Source of the DNA: JBDTSW01 sp963782605
GTDB taxonomy: Bacteria; Actinomycetota; Thermoleophilia; Solirubrobacterales; 70-9
Assembly (NCBI GenBank): GCA_963782605.1
Contig: CAWAKK010000009.1
Location: 1 to 64,000, forward strand
DNA length: 64,000 nt
Reading direction: 5' to 3'
Below are positions 1 through 8,026 of the stretch, one piece after another. Both the position numbers and the translations under genes were made by a program. The notes under the pieces are model-generated. The model worked only from the letters and a program-made list of their open reading frames with translations, did not search any database and was not told the origin of the DNA. Position 1 is the first letter of the stretch. Every line of letters starts with the position of its first letter.

Positions 1-1631
1 ATCCCGCCCACGAGGAGCTCACCTCCCCAGACGGTGTGGTCCGGGCCCAGCCCGGCGCCGTCGTAGATCGCCCCGAGGGCCCGCCCGGTCTCGCCATGTT
101 CGGCCAGGCACGCCGCGAGGTGGGCGTGATGGTGCTGAACCGCGACGTGCTCCAGCCCCTCGCGCTCAAGCGCGTATCTGGTGGAGAGGTAGTCCGGATG
201 CAGGTCGTGCGCGACGATGCGCGGCTCGACGGCGAAGAGCCGCTCGAAGTGCTCGATCCCGCCGCGGTAGGAGCGCAGCGTCTCCCAGTTCTTCAGGTCC
301 CCGATGTGATGGCCGACCCAGGCACGAGAACCCTTGGCGAGGCAGAAGGTGCTCTTGAGCTCGGCGCCGCAGCCCAGGATCGGCTTCTCGGCCGGGACGG
401 GGAGGTTGGCGCTTCGCGGCACGTGGCCACGCGAGCGGCGCAGTAGCAGTGGCCCGCTCTGGACGCGGGCGTCAAGCGACCGCGCCACGGAGTCGTCGGT
501 GCGCATGTGGATCGGGCGGTTGTGAAGGAGGAACGCGTCCGCGATCTCGCCCAGGCGACCGATCGCGTCGTCATCGGCGAACGCGATCGGCTCATCGGAG
601 ACGTTGCCGGAGGTCATGACGAGCGGGCGGCCGACATCTGCCAGGAGAACGTGGTGGAGGGGGGAGTAGGGGAGCATCACGCCCAGGTCCCGCGAACGCG
701 GGGCAACTGCGGCTGCGACCGTCGCGCCAGGGCGGCGTCGCGAGATCACGATCGGCCGCTCGGGGCCGGTCAACAAGGCCTCCTCGGCCATGGTGATCTC
801 GATCAAGGATCGGACGGCATCGAGGTCAGGCGCCATCAAGGCGAACGCCTTGTCCTCACGGTGCTTTCGCCAGCGCAGTTCCGCCACCGCCTCCTCCGAG
901 TCGGCGCGGCAGGCCAGGTGGTAGCCCCCCAGGCCCTTCACCCCCAGGATCTGGCCGTCGAGCAGTCGCCTCGCCGCGGCCGCGACCGCGTCCCGGTCGC
1001 CGGCGACCGCAACCTCGATGCCGTCGGCATCCAGCAGCTTGGCCTGCGGGCCGCAGGCGGGGCAGGCGTTCGGCTGGGCGTGGAAGCGGCGATCGCTTGG
1101 ATCCTCGTACTCGGCGCGGCACGCATCGCACATCTCGAAGCCGGCCATCGTCGTCTTGGGCCGGTCGTACGGCACACCACGCACGATCGTGAACCGGGGG
1201 CCGCAGTTCGTGCAGTTGATGAAGGGATATCGATACCGGCGATCGCCCGGATCACGCAGCTCGGCGAGACAGTCTCCGCATGTCGCCATGTCGGGCGCGA
1301 TGAGGGCCTGCGGCTCTCCCCCGGAGCGGGAGGGGACGATCCGAAAGCCCCGGTCGCCGATCGGATCGATGTCCTCGCTCGAGACCGACTCCACCTCGGC
1401 CAGCGGCGGCGCCTCGGAGCTCACCCGCCGCAGCAGCTCGGCCACCGCCTCATTCGTGCCCTCGGCCTCAAGCAGCACGCCGTGCTCGTCGTTTAGCACC
1501 CAGCCCGCGAGGCCCCGTCGCTCTGCGAGCCTGAAGACGTGGGGGCGGAAGCCGACTCCCTGGACCGTTCCCGTCACGCGTACCCGGACACGCCGGGCTC
1601 CGCCAGCGCCTTTAGGGGCCGACGAGCTCAA
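1..1631 (-). CDS. hypF: HypF carbamoyltransferase, 3' end cut by window edge
   Basis: HypF makes the CN ligands of the [NiFe] site from carbamoyl phosphate and passes them to HypE. Reading leftwards I see an acylphosphatase domain (GTVQGVGFRP), two zinc fingers (CGDC...CTNCG and CDAC...CPACG), a YrdC-like domain, then the Kae1-like domain with VGHHIGDL and HHHAHLAACLAEH. About 543 of roughly 750 residues are present. The last codons include DGAGLG and VWGGE, typical of the nucleotide-binding part. The start is probably TTG at 1631, since it keeps the first beta strand before the acylphosphatase motif and has GGGAG just upstream; GTG at 1577 is the alternative. It overlaps the end of the SIS gene and is the last visible gene of the hydrogenase operon. 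Confidence 0.95.
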   Translation of the reverse strand, partial: MSSSAPKGAGGARRVRVRVTGTVQGVGFRPHVFRLAERRGLAGWVLNDEHGVLLEAEGTNEAVAELLRRVSSEAPPLAEVESVSSEDIDPIGDRGFRIVPSRSGGEPQALIAPDMATCGDCLAELRDPGDRRYRYPFINCTNCGPRFTIVRGVPYDRPKTTMAGFEMCDACRAEYEDPSDRRFHAQPNACPACGPQAKLLDADGIEVAVAGDRDAVAAAARRLLDGQILGVKGLGGYHLACRADSEEAVAELRWRKHREDKAFALMAPDLDAVRSLIEITMAEEALLTGPERPIVISRRRPGATVAAAVAPRSRDLGVMLPYSPLHHVLLADVGRPLVMTSGNVSDEPIAFADDDAIGRLGEIADAFLLHNRPIHMRTDDSVARSLDARVQSGPLLLRRSRGHVPRSANLPVPAEKPILGCGAELKSTFCLAKGSRAWVGHHIGDLKNWETLRSYRGGIEHFERLFAVEPRIVAHDLHPDYLSTRYALEREGLEHVAVQHHHAHLAACLAEHGETGRALGAIYDGAGLGPDHTVWGGELLVGG

Positions 1632-2841
1632 CCAGCTCCCGCAGGACGTGGTAGGCGCTCGCCTGCGCCTCCTGGATGCGCGGGAGGTGCTGGGAGCGGG
1701 TGATGATCACGTGGTCGGCCAGCTCCTCGGCGGCGATTCGACCGCCGTCGTAACCCACCATCGCGATCGTGAGCAGGCCCCGGGCGCGAGCCTCAACCAG
1801 CGCGGCGATGATGTTCTCGGAGCCGCCACTGGTGGAGAGGGCAAGCGCGGCATCCCCATCGTGCCCATAGGCGATCACCTGCCGCTGAAAGATCTCCTCC
1901 ACCCCCACGTCGTTGGCGATCGCGGTGAGGATCGCGGCGTCCTCGGTCAGGTCGAGGGCGGGACGCACCGGCCAGCCGGTCCGGGGGTTCCTGAAGTCCG
2001 CCACAGCGTCCATCGCGTCGGTCGCCGAGCCCCCGTTGCCGAGGGCCAGGAGCTTGCCCCCACCATCGAAGCGCCCGCGCAGGGCGCCGGCGGCGGCGAT
2101 CAGCTCGTCGCGGCCCTCGCCAAGGGTCTGCTCTCGGAGCTCGCCGACCTCCTGAGATTTCATGAGCACCGAGCGCCGCACGTCGTCGATCACCGCTTCG
2201 AGGTCGTGCTCGGACTCCGAGAGGAAGGGGTAGAGGAAGCTGGAGGCGCCCGTGTCGTGGACCGGCCGCGCCTCGCGGCCTTCGAGCAGTCCACGGTGAT
2301 CGAAGAAGACGTGAACCAGCTCCCAAAGAACGTGGTAGAGGGTCTCGACGAGCTCCTGCGCCACGAATGGGTCGTCGCCGCGGGGGTCGAACTCCCACTC
2401 GGCGCCCGCCAATGCGAAGGCGATCGTCTGACAGCCGCGCTCTTTGGCGAGGGCCAGGGTCGCCCGCGCCTCGCTCGAGGCGTGCTCGCCTGTCCCGGCC
2501 CCGAACGCGATCGCGATGTCGTCGGGCTCCGCGACGGCGGCAAACTGAGCTTCGAGGTCGCCGCCTTCGCCCGCGAGGCCGATCGCGGGCAGCGCGCGCT
2601 TTCCGACGATCACCGGATGGACGAACTCAACGGCGACGTGGCGGGCGTCAGAGCGGGCTGAAGGCGACCGGCCGAACGCGACAAGCCGGCCACCCCTGGC
2701 GAATCGCTCCGCCATCGCGTGGCAGCAGTGTGCGAGTCGCTCGGCTTCCGCGGCGAAGAAGTCGCGGTTGGCCTCCGAGCGCCGGCGTGTCAACTCCTCG
2801 ACCCGCTGTGCCAGCGTCTGCGTCCGGGCGATCCCGGTCAC
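1612..2841 (-). CDS. Double SIS-domain protein, phosphoheptose isomerase-like
   Basis: This 409-aa protein has two sugar-isomerase (SIS) folds. The C-terminal one (about residues 250-405) keeps the GmhA-type phosphate-binding motifs GNGGSATDAM and STSGGSEN. The N-terminal one (about 40-200) is degenerate: the equivalent loops read GRSPSARSDA and FGAGTGEH. GmhA-like genes are known companions of actinobacterial group 1h hydrogenase clusters, but their role there is unclear to me. The start is GTG, 10 bases after the hypB stop, and the 3' end overlaps hypF, so it is a full member of the operon. A role in maturation or in supplying a sugar-linked cofactor would be inference only. Confidence 0.8.
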   Translation of the reverse strand: MTGIARTQTLAQRVEELTRRRSEANRDFFAAEAERLAHCCHAMAERFARGGRLVAFGRSPSARSDARHVAVEFVHPVIVGKRALPAIGLAGEGGDLEAQFAAVAEPDDIAIAFGAGTGEHASSEARATLALAKERGCQTIAFALAGAEWEFDPRGDDPFVAQELVETLYHVLWELVHVFFDHRGLLEGREARPVHDTGASSFLYPFLSESEHDLEAVIDDVRRSVLMKSQEVGELREQTLGEGRDELIAAAGALRGRFDGGGKLLALGNGGSATDAMDAVADFRNPRTGWPVRPALDLTEDAAILTAIANDVGVEEIFQRQVIAYGHDGDAALALSTSGGSENIIAALVEARARGLLTIAMVGYDGGRIAAEELADHVIITRSQHLPRIQEAQASAYHVLRELVELVGP

Positions 2842-2851
2842 GGCTGAGCCC

Positions 2852-3532
2852 TCAGGCCGCGGCCCCGGCGCGCGCGGGCACGCCCGTCAGCCACTCGCGC
2901 CAGCGGTCAAGGCCCTCGCCCGTCTTGGCGGAGACGAGCATGTGCTCTGCGCCGGGGTTGACCGTGTCGAGGTTGGCGATGAACCGATCGACGTCGAAGT
3001 CGAGGTGCGGGAGCAGGTCGATCTTGTTGATCACGACCATCTCGCAAGCGCGGAACATGAGGGGGTACTTGAGTGGCTTCTCCTCGCCCTCGGTGACGGA
3101 GGAGACCATCGCCCTCACGTCCTCGCCGATCCGAAACTCGGCTGGGCACACGAGGTTGCCGACGTTTTCGACGATGAGCAGGTCGATGTCGTCGAGCGTT
3201 AGCTCCGGTAGCGCCGAGCGCACCATGTTCGCGTCGAGATGGCACTCGCCGCCGAAGCCGGAGTCGGTGTTGAGCTGTGTCACCGGCACGTGCAGGGCGG
3301 CGATGCGATCGGCGTCCATGGTTCCCTGGACGTCACCCTCGAGCACGCCGACCCGCGGCGAGGAAAGCCCCTCGAGGGCGCGCTCGAGCAGGCTCGTCTT
3401 CCCGGCCCCGGGCGCGCTCATCAAGTTCACGACCCGAACGCCCGCGCGATCGAAGTCGTCGCGATTCGCCCGCGCGATGGTCTCGTTCGCGTCGAGCGCG
3501 TCCTCGGTGACCTTGATCTTCGTGCGGTGCAT
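2852..3532 (-). CDS. hypB: HypB GTPase for nickel insertion
   Basis: HypB is the GTPase that works with HypA to load nickel into the hydrogenase large subunit. The 226-aa protein has a P-loop SAPGAGKTS near residue 40, the adjoining metal-site motif GGECHLDANM, ENVGNLVCPAEF, and the guanine-specificity motif NKIDLLP. It lacks the N-terminal Cys-rich and His-rich nickel-storage segments of some HypBs. I chose the ATG at 3532 because GAGGAG lies 7 bases before it; a GTG at 3547 would add five residues. It lies 18 bases after hypA and just before the SIS gene. Confidence 0.96.
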   Translation of the reverse strand: MHRTKIKVTEDALDANETIARANRDDFDRAGVRVVNLMSAPGAGKTSLLERALEGLSSPRVGVLEGDVQGTMDADRIAALHVPVTQLNTDSGFGGECHLDANMVRSALPELTLDDIDLLIVENVGNLVCPAEFRIGEDVRAMVSSVTEGEEKPLKYPLMFRACEMVVINKIDLLPHLDFDVDRFIANLDTVNPGAEHMLVSAKTGEGLDRWREWLTGVPARAGAAA

Positions 3533-3550
3533 GTGGTCGCTCCTCACCTA

Positions 3551-3958
3551 CTACCCGATCGGAGCTGAGGCTCCCTCAGCGGCATCCTCGACCTCGATCG
3601 ACTCTACCTCCAGCTCGCCGCCGGCCTCGACCTCGCCCGGGGTCCTGCAATCCGGGCAGCGGAATGTCGGAAGCTCCGGTATGCCCGCCGCCTCGGGATG
3701 GGTGGCGAGCGGGGCGGGCGCCGGATCCCATTCCCGCGCGCAATCGGGACAGCGCAGGCGTGCGGGCACCGTCTCGACCTCGAGCTGAGCCCCCTCGCAC
3801 AGGGTGTCCCGGGAGACGATCTCGAAATAGAACTCGAGCGACTCGCGCACGACCTGCCGCATGGTGCCCAGCTGCAGGGTCACCAGCGCCACTCGGCGTC
3901 CACCCGCGTGCCGCGTGGCCGTATCGACTATCGCCTGCGAGACGGAGAGCTCATGCAC
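3551..3958 (-). CDS. hypA: HypA nickel chaperone
   Basis: HypA binds nickel through its N-terminal MHE motif and carries a structural zinc site. The protein starts VHELSVSQAI, so the GTG at 3958 gives the needed Met-His-Glu start. Two CxxC pairs (CPDC near residue 73 and CPDC near residue 105) form the zinc site. At 135 aa it is slightly longer than the usual 113-120, with extra residues between the cysteine pairs and an acidic C-terminal tail. The start overlaps the protease stop by 8 bases (GTGCATGA), implying translational coupling. Confidence 0.94.
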   Translation of the reverse strand: MHELSVSQAIVDTATRHAGGRRVALVTLQLGTMRQVVRESLEFYFEIVSRDTLCEGAQLEVETVPARLRCPDCAREWDPAPAPLATHPEAAGIPELPTFRCPDCRTPGEVEAGGELEVESIEVEDAAEGASAPIG

Positions 3959-4475
3959 GCTCCTCGGCCCCCTCGTAGCTGGCGCCCGCGCGCAGCTCAT
4001 CCACCGTCTCGAGGACGAGCTGGACGGCCCCCTCGATCGCCGCCTCGACCTCCGGGGAGAGCCCGAGTCCCATCTCCTCGACGGCGGCGGGCTCGCAGGC
4101 GACGATCGTGACCTTGCCGGGCCAGCCCCCGACCGTCTTTACGAACCGAAGCGTGGTAAGCGGATCCATCCCATGCGGATTGACCGCCTCCCCGTCGTCG
4201 ATCGGCTTGATCTCCTCCGGGTCCGGATCCATCACGTAGAGCGTCCCGGCGTCGCCCCCTTGCCGCGAGACGTCGATCAGGATCAGGGCGCCGTACCCAC
4301 GCATCACCTCGTAGGCGAGGTCGAGGCCGCCGGTGCCGAAGTCGAGCACCGTGACCCCGGGCGGCAGCTCGCGCTGGCCAAGCCGCTTCACCACCTCGCC
4401 GCCGAAGGCGTCGTCCTTCATCCAGGCGTTGCCCACACCGGCGACGAGGATCGGGATGTCGCGCTCGCGGCTCAC
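3951..4475 (-). CDS. Hydrogenase maturation endopeptidase (HybD/HycI family)
   Basis: This protease trims the C-terminal tail of the large subunit after nickel insertion. The 174-aa protein has the family opening GVGNAWMKDDAFG, a central Asp in LILIDVSRQG and a His in NPHGMD, matching the three nickel-sensing positions of HybD. The first acidic ligand appears as Asp rather than the usual Glu. Its substrate is presumably the HhyL tail encoded upstream in the same operon. The ATG overlaps the stop of the 385-aa gene by four bases. Confidence 0.92.
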   Translation of the reverse strand: MSRERDIPILVAGVGNAWMKDDAFGGEVVKRLGQRELPPGVTVLDFGTGGLDLAYEVMRGYGALILIDVSRQGGDAGTLYVMDPDPEEIKPIDDGEAVNPHGMDPLTTLRFVKTVGGWPGKVTIVACEPAAVEEMGLGLSPEVEAAIEGAVQLVLETVDELRAGASYEGAEERA

Positions 4476-5629
4476 GCCTCGGCCGACTCCAGCTCGTCGG
4501 CCTTGAAGTAGAGGTAGCGGCCCGTCTCGCGGAAGAGCTGCTGGGCCGCGTCGTCGTCCACGGTCACGCCGACGTGCGGGGTGCCCTCGTAGTCGACGTA
4601 GAGCCGCTCGATCGTGGCCAGCCTTCCGTCCAGCATGCGGTCGTAGACGTCGCGCTCGGTTCCGGGCCGCAGGAGCACCTTCTCGCCCTTGCGGAAGGTC
4701 CTGCCGCCCGCGGAGATCTCAGCCTCGCCCGCCATCGGATGGCCCTCCTGCGGTGGGACGTGCTCGAGGCGGCCATGGAGATTCATGATCTCATCGGGCG
4801 TGGTTGCGAGCGCTCGATCCACCATCTCGCGAACGGCCGGATCCTGGGTGCCGATCGCGTCGCGCTCGGAGTCCGAGAGCGCGTGCACGTGCAGCAGCAG
4901 CGCCTCCTCGATCTCGGTGTTGTCGAACAGGTCAACGCGGCTCTCCGGCGCGACCTGCGGGTGGTCCGGCAGGATGATCGGCGCGCCCAGGACGGCGTCG
5001 TCGCCGGGGGCCGCCAGCACGGGCCAGGCGTTCACCTGCTCGCAGGCATCGACCATCTCCCCGAATTCGCCCTTGCGGTCGAGCGGCGATACGAACCTCC
5101 CGGCGGAGGTCTCGAGCAGGAGCTGCAGCGAGAGCAGCGAGCGCCTCAGGGCATCGCCGCGATCGAGCTTCGCAGCGTCCTCATCCGAGCCGAGCGGGCT
5201 CTCGTTCTCGACTCTGAGCTTCAGCCGCCAAAGGCGGCCGGCCAAAGGCCTCGCGCTCAGCCCCGAGCGCCCGGAGACGCGAATGCCCGCCTCGCCGGAG
5301 AAGTTGAAGGCCACCTCGACGGAGGACTCGCGCAACTCGCCGAGGGATGCAGCGGGCAGGTCGACCGCGCGTTCATCGGCCTGGTGGCGCTGACCGGCAG
5401 CCTGGAGGAACAGGATGCGGGACCCGATCCGCGCCTCGTCCGGGGCGAGCAGCAGGCATTCGATCTGCGCGTGGTCGAAGGCGTGCGGGTTGGCCTTGGC
5501 GTAGGCGGGCGGGTAGGCGATGCCGAACGGGGTGGGCGTCGCGTTCTTGGTGGACTCAGGCGTGTAGGGATAGAGCGCGTAGCCCTCATAGAGCAGGGAC
5601 TGGGCGAGGACCTCTGCGGCCGGGTTCAT
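4472..5629 (-). CDS. Hydrogenase-operon protein of unknown function, 385 aa
   Basis: I do not recognise a named domain. The protein is soluble, with no signal peptide or membrane segment. It opens with LLYEGYALYPYTPESTKN and has an N-terminal region rich in beta strands. Residues 285-385 resemble a beta-barrel with the phrases GEKVLLRPGTERDVYDRML and PHVGVTVDDD. Only one cysteine is evident, so a cluster-binding role is unlikely. It overlaps its neighbours on both sides by ATGA, within an otherwise all-hydrogenase operon. A role in assembly, quality control or docking of the 1h enzyme is inferred from context only. Confidence 0.85.
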   Translation of the reverse strand: MNPAAEVLAQSLLYEGYALYPYTPESTKNATPTPFGIAYPPAYAKANPHAFDHAQIECLLLAPDEARIGSRILFLQAAGQRHQADERAVDLPAASLGELRESSVEVAFNFSGEAGIRVSGRSGLSARPLAGRLWRLKLRVENESPLGSDEDAAKLDRGDALRRSLLSLQLLLETSAGRFVSPLDRKGEFGEMVDACEQVNAWPVLAAPGDDAVLGAPIILPDHPQVAPESRVDLFDNTEIEEALLLHVHALSDSERDAIGTQDPAVREMVDRALATTPDEIMNLHGRLEHVPPQEGHPMAGEAEISAGGRTFRKGEKVLLRPGTERDVYDRMLDGRLATIERLYVDYEGTPHVGVTVDDDAAQQLFRETGRYLYFKADELESAEA

Positions 5630-6381
5630 TCCGGCGCTTCTCCCTTTTCCTCGTCCCGCAGCCCCTCTGCGGGGGAAGTCTCCTTCTGCTCATCGAGGAG
5701 CCCCGCCACGGTGGCGTCGAACGTGGTGAGTGCCCGCTCCGCCTTGAGTTCGGCGAGGCGGTCGATGGTCTCCTTGTGGAGCGGAATCCATCCCCGGAAC
5801 GGGTAGTGCTCGTCGATCATCCTGCGCCAGGTGGCCACCGGCATCGGAAACCGGGTCGTGCAGTCCCAGGGCACCTGCACGAGTTGCATCGCGCCATTCG
5901 CGTCCGCGTAGAAGATCGTTCCGTTGAAGTGGAAGCGAAGCGGAGCGACGCCTCGCTCGAGCCCACCGAAGTACTTCGTCGCGGCCACCTCGAGGTCATA
6001 CGTGCAGGGAACCTTGATCTGGAAACTTGCCGAGTCCTTGAACGACGGGACGAGGACGTCCGCCTGAGTCCAGCGCAGCGGGCTGGTGGTGGAAGCCCAG
6101 CGCTCGGGCGCACCGAAGAGCTCCACGAGGCGCTCGCGCTCGGAGTCGCCGTACGTCCGCTTTGACGGCTCGATCTCGATCAGCGCCGTGAGCGCCACGG
6201 TGTAGATGTCGAGGCCCGTCGATTCGGCGACCTCGAGCGTGAAGGCGACCGTGGGTGAGGCCGAGCGTGCTACGGGCGCCGCGTCCACCACGGTGAACTC
6301 CGGAACGGGACCGCTCGCGGTGGCGGCGGTGGCGACGTCGCCGGGCTCCTCCGGCGTGCCGTTGCCCTCTGGCGTGCTCAT
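5626..6381 (-). CDS. DUF6084 family protein, hydrogenase-associated
   Basis: This 251-aa soluble protein starts at an ATG that overlaps the preceding stop (ATGA). After a low-complexity N-terminus of about 30 residues comes a beta-rich core: FTLEVAESTG, IEIEPSKRTY, a WxxT segment and FHFNGTIFYAD, then VPWDCTTRFPMPV and an Asp/Glu/Lys-rich tail. I recognise it as the DUF6084 type that accompanies actinobacterial group 1h hydrogenases; no biochemical role is known to me. It has one conserved-looking Cys and no CxxC. Confidence 0.8.
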   Translation of the reverse strand: MSTPEGNGTPEEPGDVATAATASGPVPEFTVVDAAPVARSASPTVAFTLEVAESTGLDIYTVALTALIEIEPSKRTYGDSERERLVELFGAPERWASTTSPLRWTQADVLVPSFKDSASFQIKVPCTYDLEVAATKYFGGLERGVAPLRFHFNGTIFYADANGAMQLVQVPWDCTTRFPMPVATWRRMIDEHYPFRGWIPLHKETIDRLAELKAERALTTFDATVAGLLDEQKETSPAEGLRDEEKGEAPE

Positions 6382-7106
6382 GAGTCCTCTGCGCGGGTCC
6401 GCAGCTCGGCGAAGAAGGCGTCGATCGCCTCCTCCGGGCCCCTGCCTCCCGAGATCCCCTCCCAACCGGCCTTGATCATGCCCACGAGCTTGTAGCACTC
6501 GTCGATGGGGACGATCGCGTGCTGCGGCGGATCCGAGATTCTGTTGATGAGCAGTGCCTCCCCATCGGGCTCGAGGCTCGCGAGCACTGGGTTGGCCCTG
6601 CGAAGCTGCGTCCACGCGTCCAGATCGAGCTCGGACTCCATCGAGCCGCCCGGGCTGGGGTAGAAGGCGACGACGCCGCCGGCGGTCGTGGAATCCATGA
6701 AGAACGCAAGCCCGATGGGGATCTGAAACGACGCCCACAGCTCGTCGGAGAGCTCGAAGTCGCCGAGCCAGACGACCCGCGTCCCGGTCGGTCGCAGATC
6801 GGGGTCGCCCGAGCGCAGCGCGACGCAGCTCTCGCACGCGCACAGGATCTGGCGCTCGGAGAGCTTCAGCAGGTGGCGGTGGTCAGGCTCGAGCTCCTTC
6901 CCGCACAGGTCGCAGTGCTCGATCAGCTCGGCGCCGGCCGCGGTGGCTCCGGGGGTCGGAATCGTGCGGCCACCATTGCTCCCGATCGAGGGCTTCTGCA
7001 GCTTGCGGAGGCCGGAGACGAGATCAGCCCGGCGACGTGCCTCGGTTATCCGGGTCAAGGCTTCGCGTCCGTTGCCGGACGCCCCTCGCGTTGGCGTCTC
7101 GCTCAT
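6378..7106 (-). CDS. DUF5947 family protein with a Cys-rich metal site
   Basis: This 242-aa protein matches the DUF5947 type found beside group 1h hydrogenases. Near residue 60 it has CDLCGKEL, then CACESC about 28 residues on. Four or five cysteines in two CxxC-like pairs would suit a zinc or Fe-S site. The C-terminal half is an alpha/beta domain with IGLAFFMDST, VVAFYPSPGGSMES and LLINR. The ATG overlaps the stop of the NifU/Rieske-like gene, and its own stop overlaps the DUF6084 start. Function unknown; the conserved pairing with the Fe-S protein suggests electron transfer or cluster handling. Confidence 0.8.
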   Translation of the reverse strand: MSETPTRGASGNGREALTRITEARRRADLVSGLRKLQKPSIGSNGGRTIPTPGATAAGAELIEHCDLCGKELEPDHRHLLKLSERQILCACESCVALRSGDPDLRPTGTRVVWLGDFELSDELWASFQIPIGLAFFMDSTTAGGVVAFYPSPGGSMESELDLDAWTQLRRANPVLASLEPDGEALLINRISDPPQHAIVPIDECYKLVGMIKAGWEGISGGRGPEEAIDAFFAELRTRAEDS

Positions 7107-8026
7107 GCGGCCAGCGCCACGCGGATGCCCTCGGGACCGCCGAGGAGCGGGACCGGCTCCAGCTGAAGCCGCTCGTCGTCGAGGGAGCGGCCGGCCCGTG
7201 GCAGGTGGTAGTTGCGTCCGCACCCCGGGCAGGTCAGCACTCCCTCGGCGAGCTCGCCCTCGTTGAGGGGACCGGAGCAGTTCGCGCAGGCGTCGCGGTA
7301 GGCGAGCAGCCCTCCCTCCACGCGCGCGACGATGAGCGGCACGCCGGCGACCTCGGAGCCCTCGACCGATCCTTCGGCGATCCGCTCGGTGCCCGCGAGC
7401 GCGAACCAGCTCGGTTCCGCATCGGGCGAGCCCGGCGCGACCTGAAGCACCGGAAGCTCGGTGGCGCTTCCCGAGACCGCTGGCGGAGGCATGCCGTCTG
7501 CGCCCTCGACGATCAGGGATTCGAGATCGGGAGCTGCCTCATCGAGGGCCTGCTTGATGGCGAGCTCGAGCGTGGAGGCCGACGCCGGGCAGGTCTTGCA
7601 GCTTCCCTCGAGCTTGATTCGGGCGCTGCCGTCAGCGACCTCGAGCAGCTCGACGTTGCCCCCATGCGACTCCATGTACGGCCGCACCGATTCCAACGCC
7701 TCTTGGACCCGCTCCTCCAAGGGGATGGGGTAGAGGTCGTGGATCAGCAGGAGGCTTGCGACGATGCCGTCGCCCGTCAACTGCTCGCGAATCCCTGCGG
7801 CCTCGTCGCCGGCGGCCGCGATCGCGCCGAAGATCCTCTCCATCCCCTCGCCGTAGAGCTCGAGGATGGCGGAGATCAGCTCCTCGGCGCTCTGTCGCGC
7901 GGCCGGATCGGAAATCTCACCCAGCCGCTCGGTGAGATCCTGGACGCGCGCTACAAGCTCCTCGGGCGAGGCGGCCCCTTGACCCGCCCCGCCCTCGGGA
8001 CCTCCGTTTGCGTCCGCGGTCAGCAC
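7103..8026 (-). CDS. hhyE: NifU-Rieske-like Fe-S protein of the hydrogenase (HhyE type)
   Basis: The layout is a helical N-terminus (to about residue 95), a NifU C-terminal-type domain with SCKTCPAS (residues about 100-170), and a Rieske-fold domain. In the last, the ligands are not the usual CxH and CxxH: it reads CANCSGPL and CPGCGRNYH, so four cysteines replace two Cys and two His. Proteins of this kind (HucE, HhyE) are reported to be needed for hydrogen oxidation in mycobacteria, probably linking hydrogenase to the respiratory chain. The GTG start at 8026 overlaps the hhyL stop, giving 307 aa. A longer form starting within hhyL is unlikely. Confidence 0.85.
   Translation of the reverse strand: MLTADANGGPEGGAGQGAASPEELVARVQDLTERLGEISDPAARQSAEELISAILELYGEGMERIFGAIAAAGDEAAGIREQLTGDGIVASLLLIHDLYPIPLEERVQEALESVRPYMESHGGNVELLEVADGSARIKLEGSCKTCPASASTLELAIKQALDEAAPDLESLIVEGADGMPPPAVSGSATELPVLQVAPGSPDAEPSWFALAGTERIAEGSVEGSEVAGVPLIVARVEGGLLAYRDACANCSGPLNEGELAEGVLTCPGCGRNYHLPRAGRSLDDERLQLEPVPLLGGPEGIRVALAA

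Noticed and set aside
507..1496. Plus-strand open frame of 329 codons
   Set aside because: Antisense to the zinc-finger and YrdC parts of hypF; composition is Arg/Gly-rich with no motif.
1018..2661. Long plus-strand open frame of 547 codons
   Set aside because: It is antisense to hypF and the SIS gene, which have clear family motifs. Long antisense frames are expected at this G+C.
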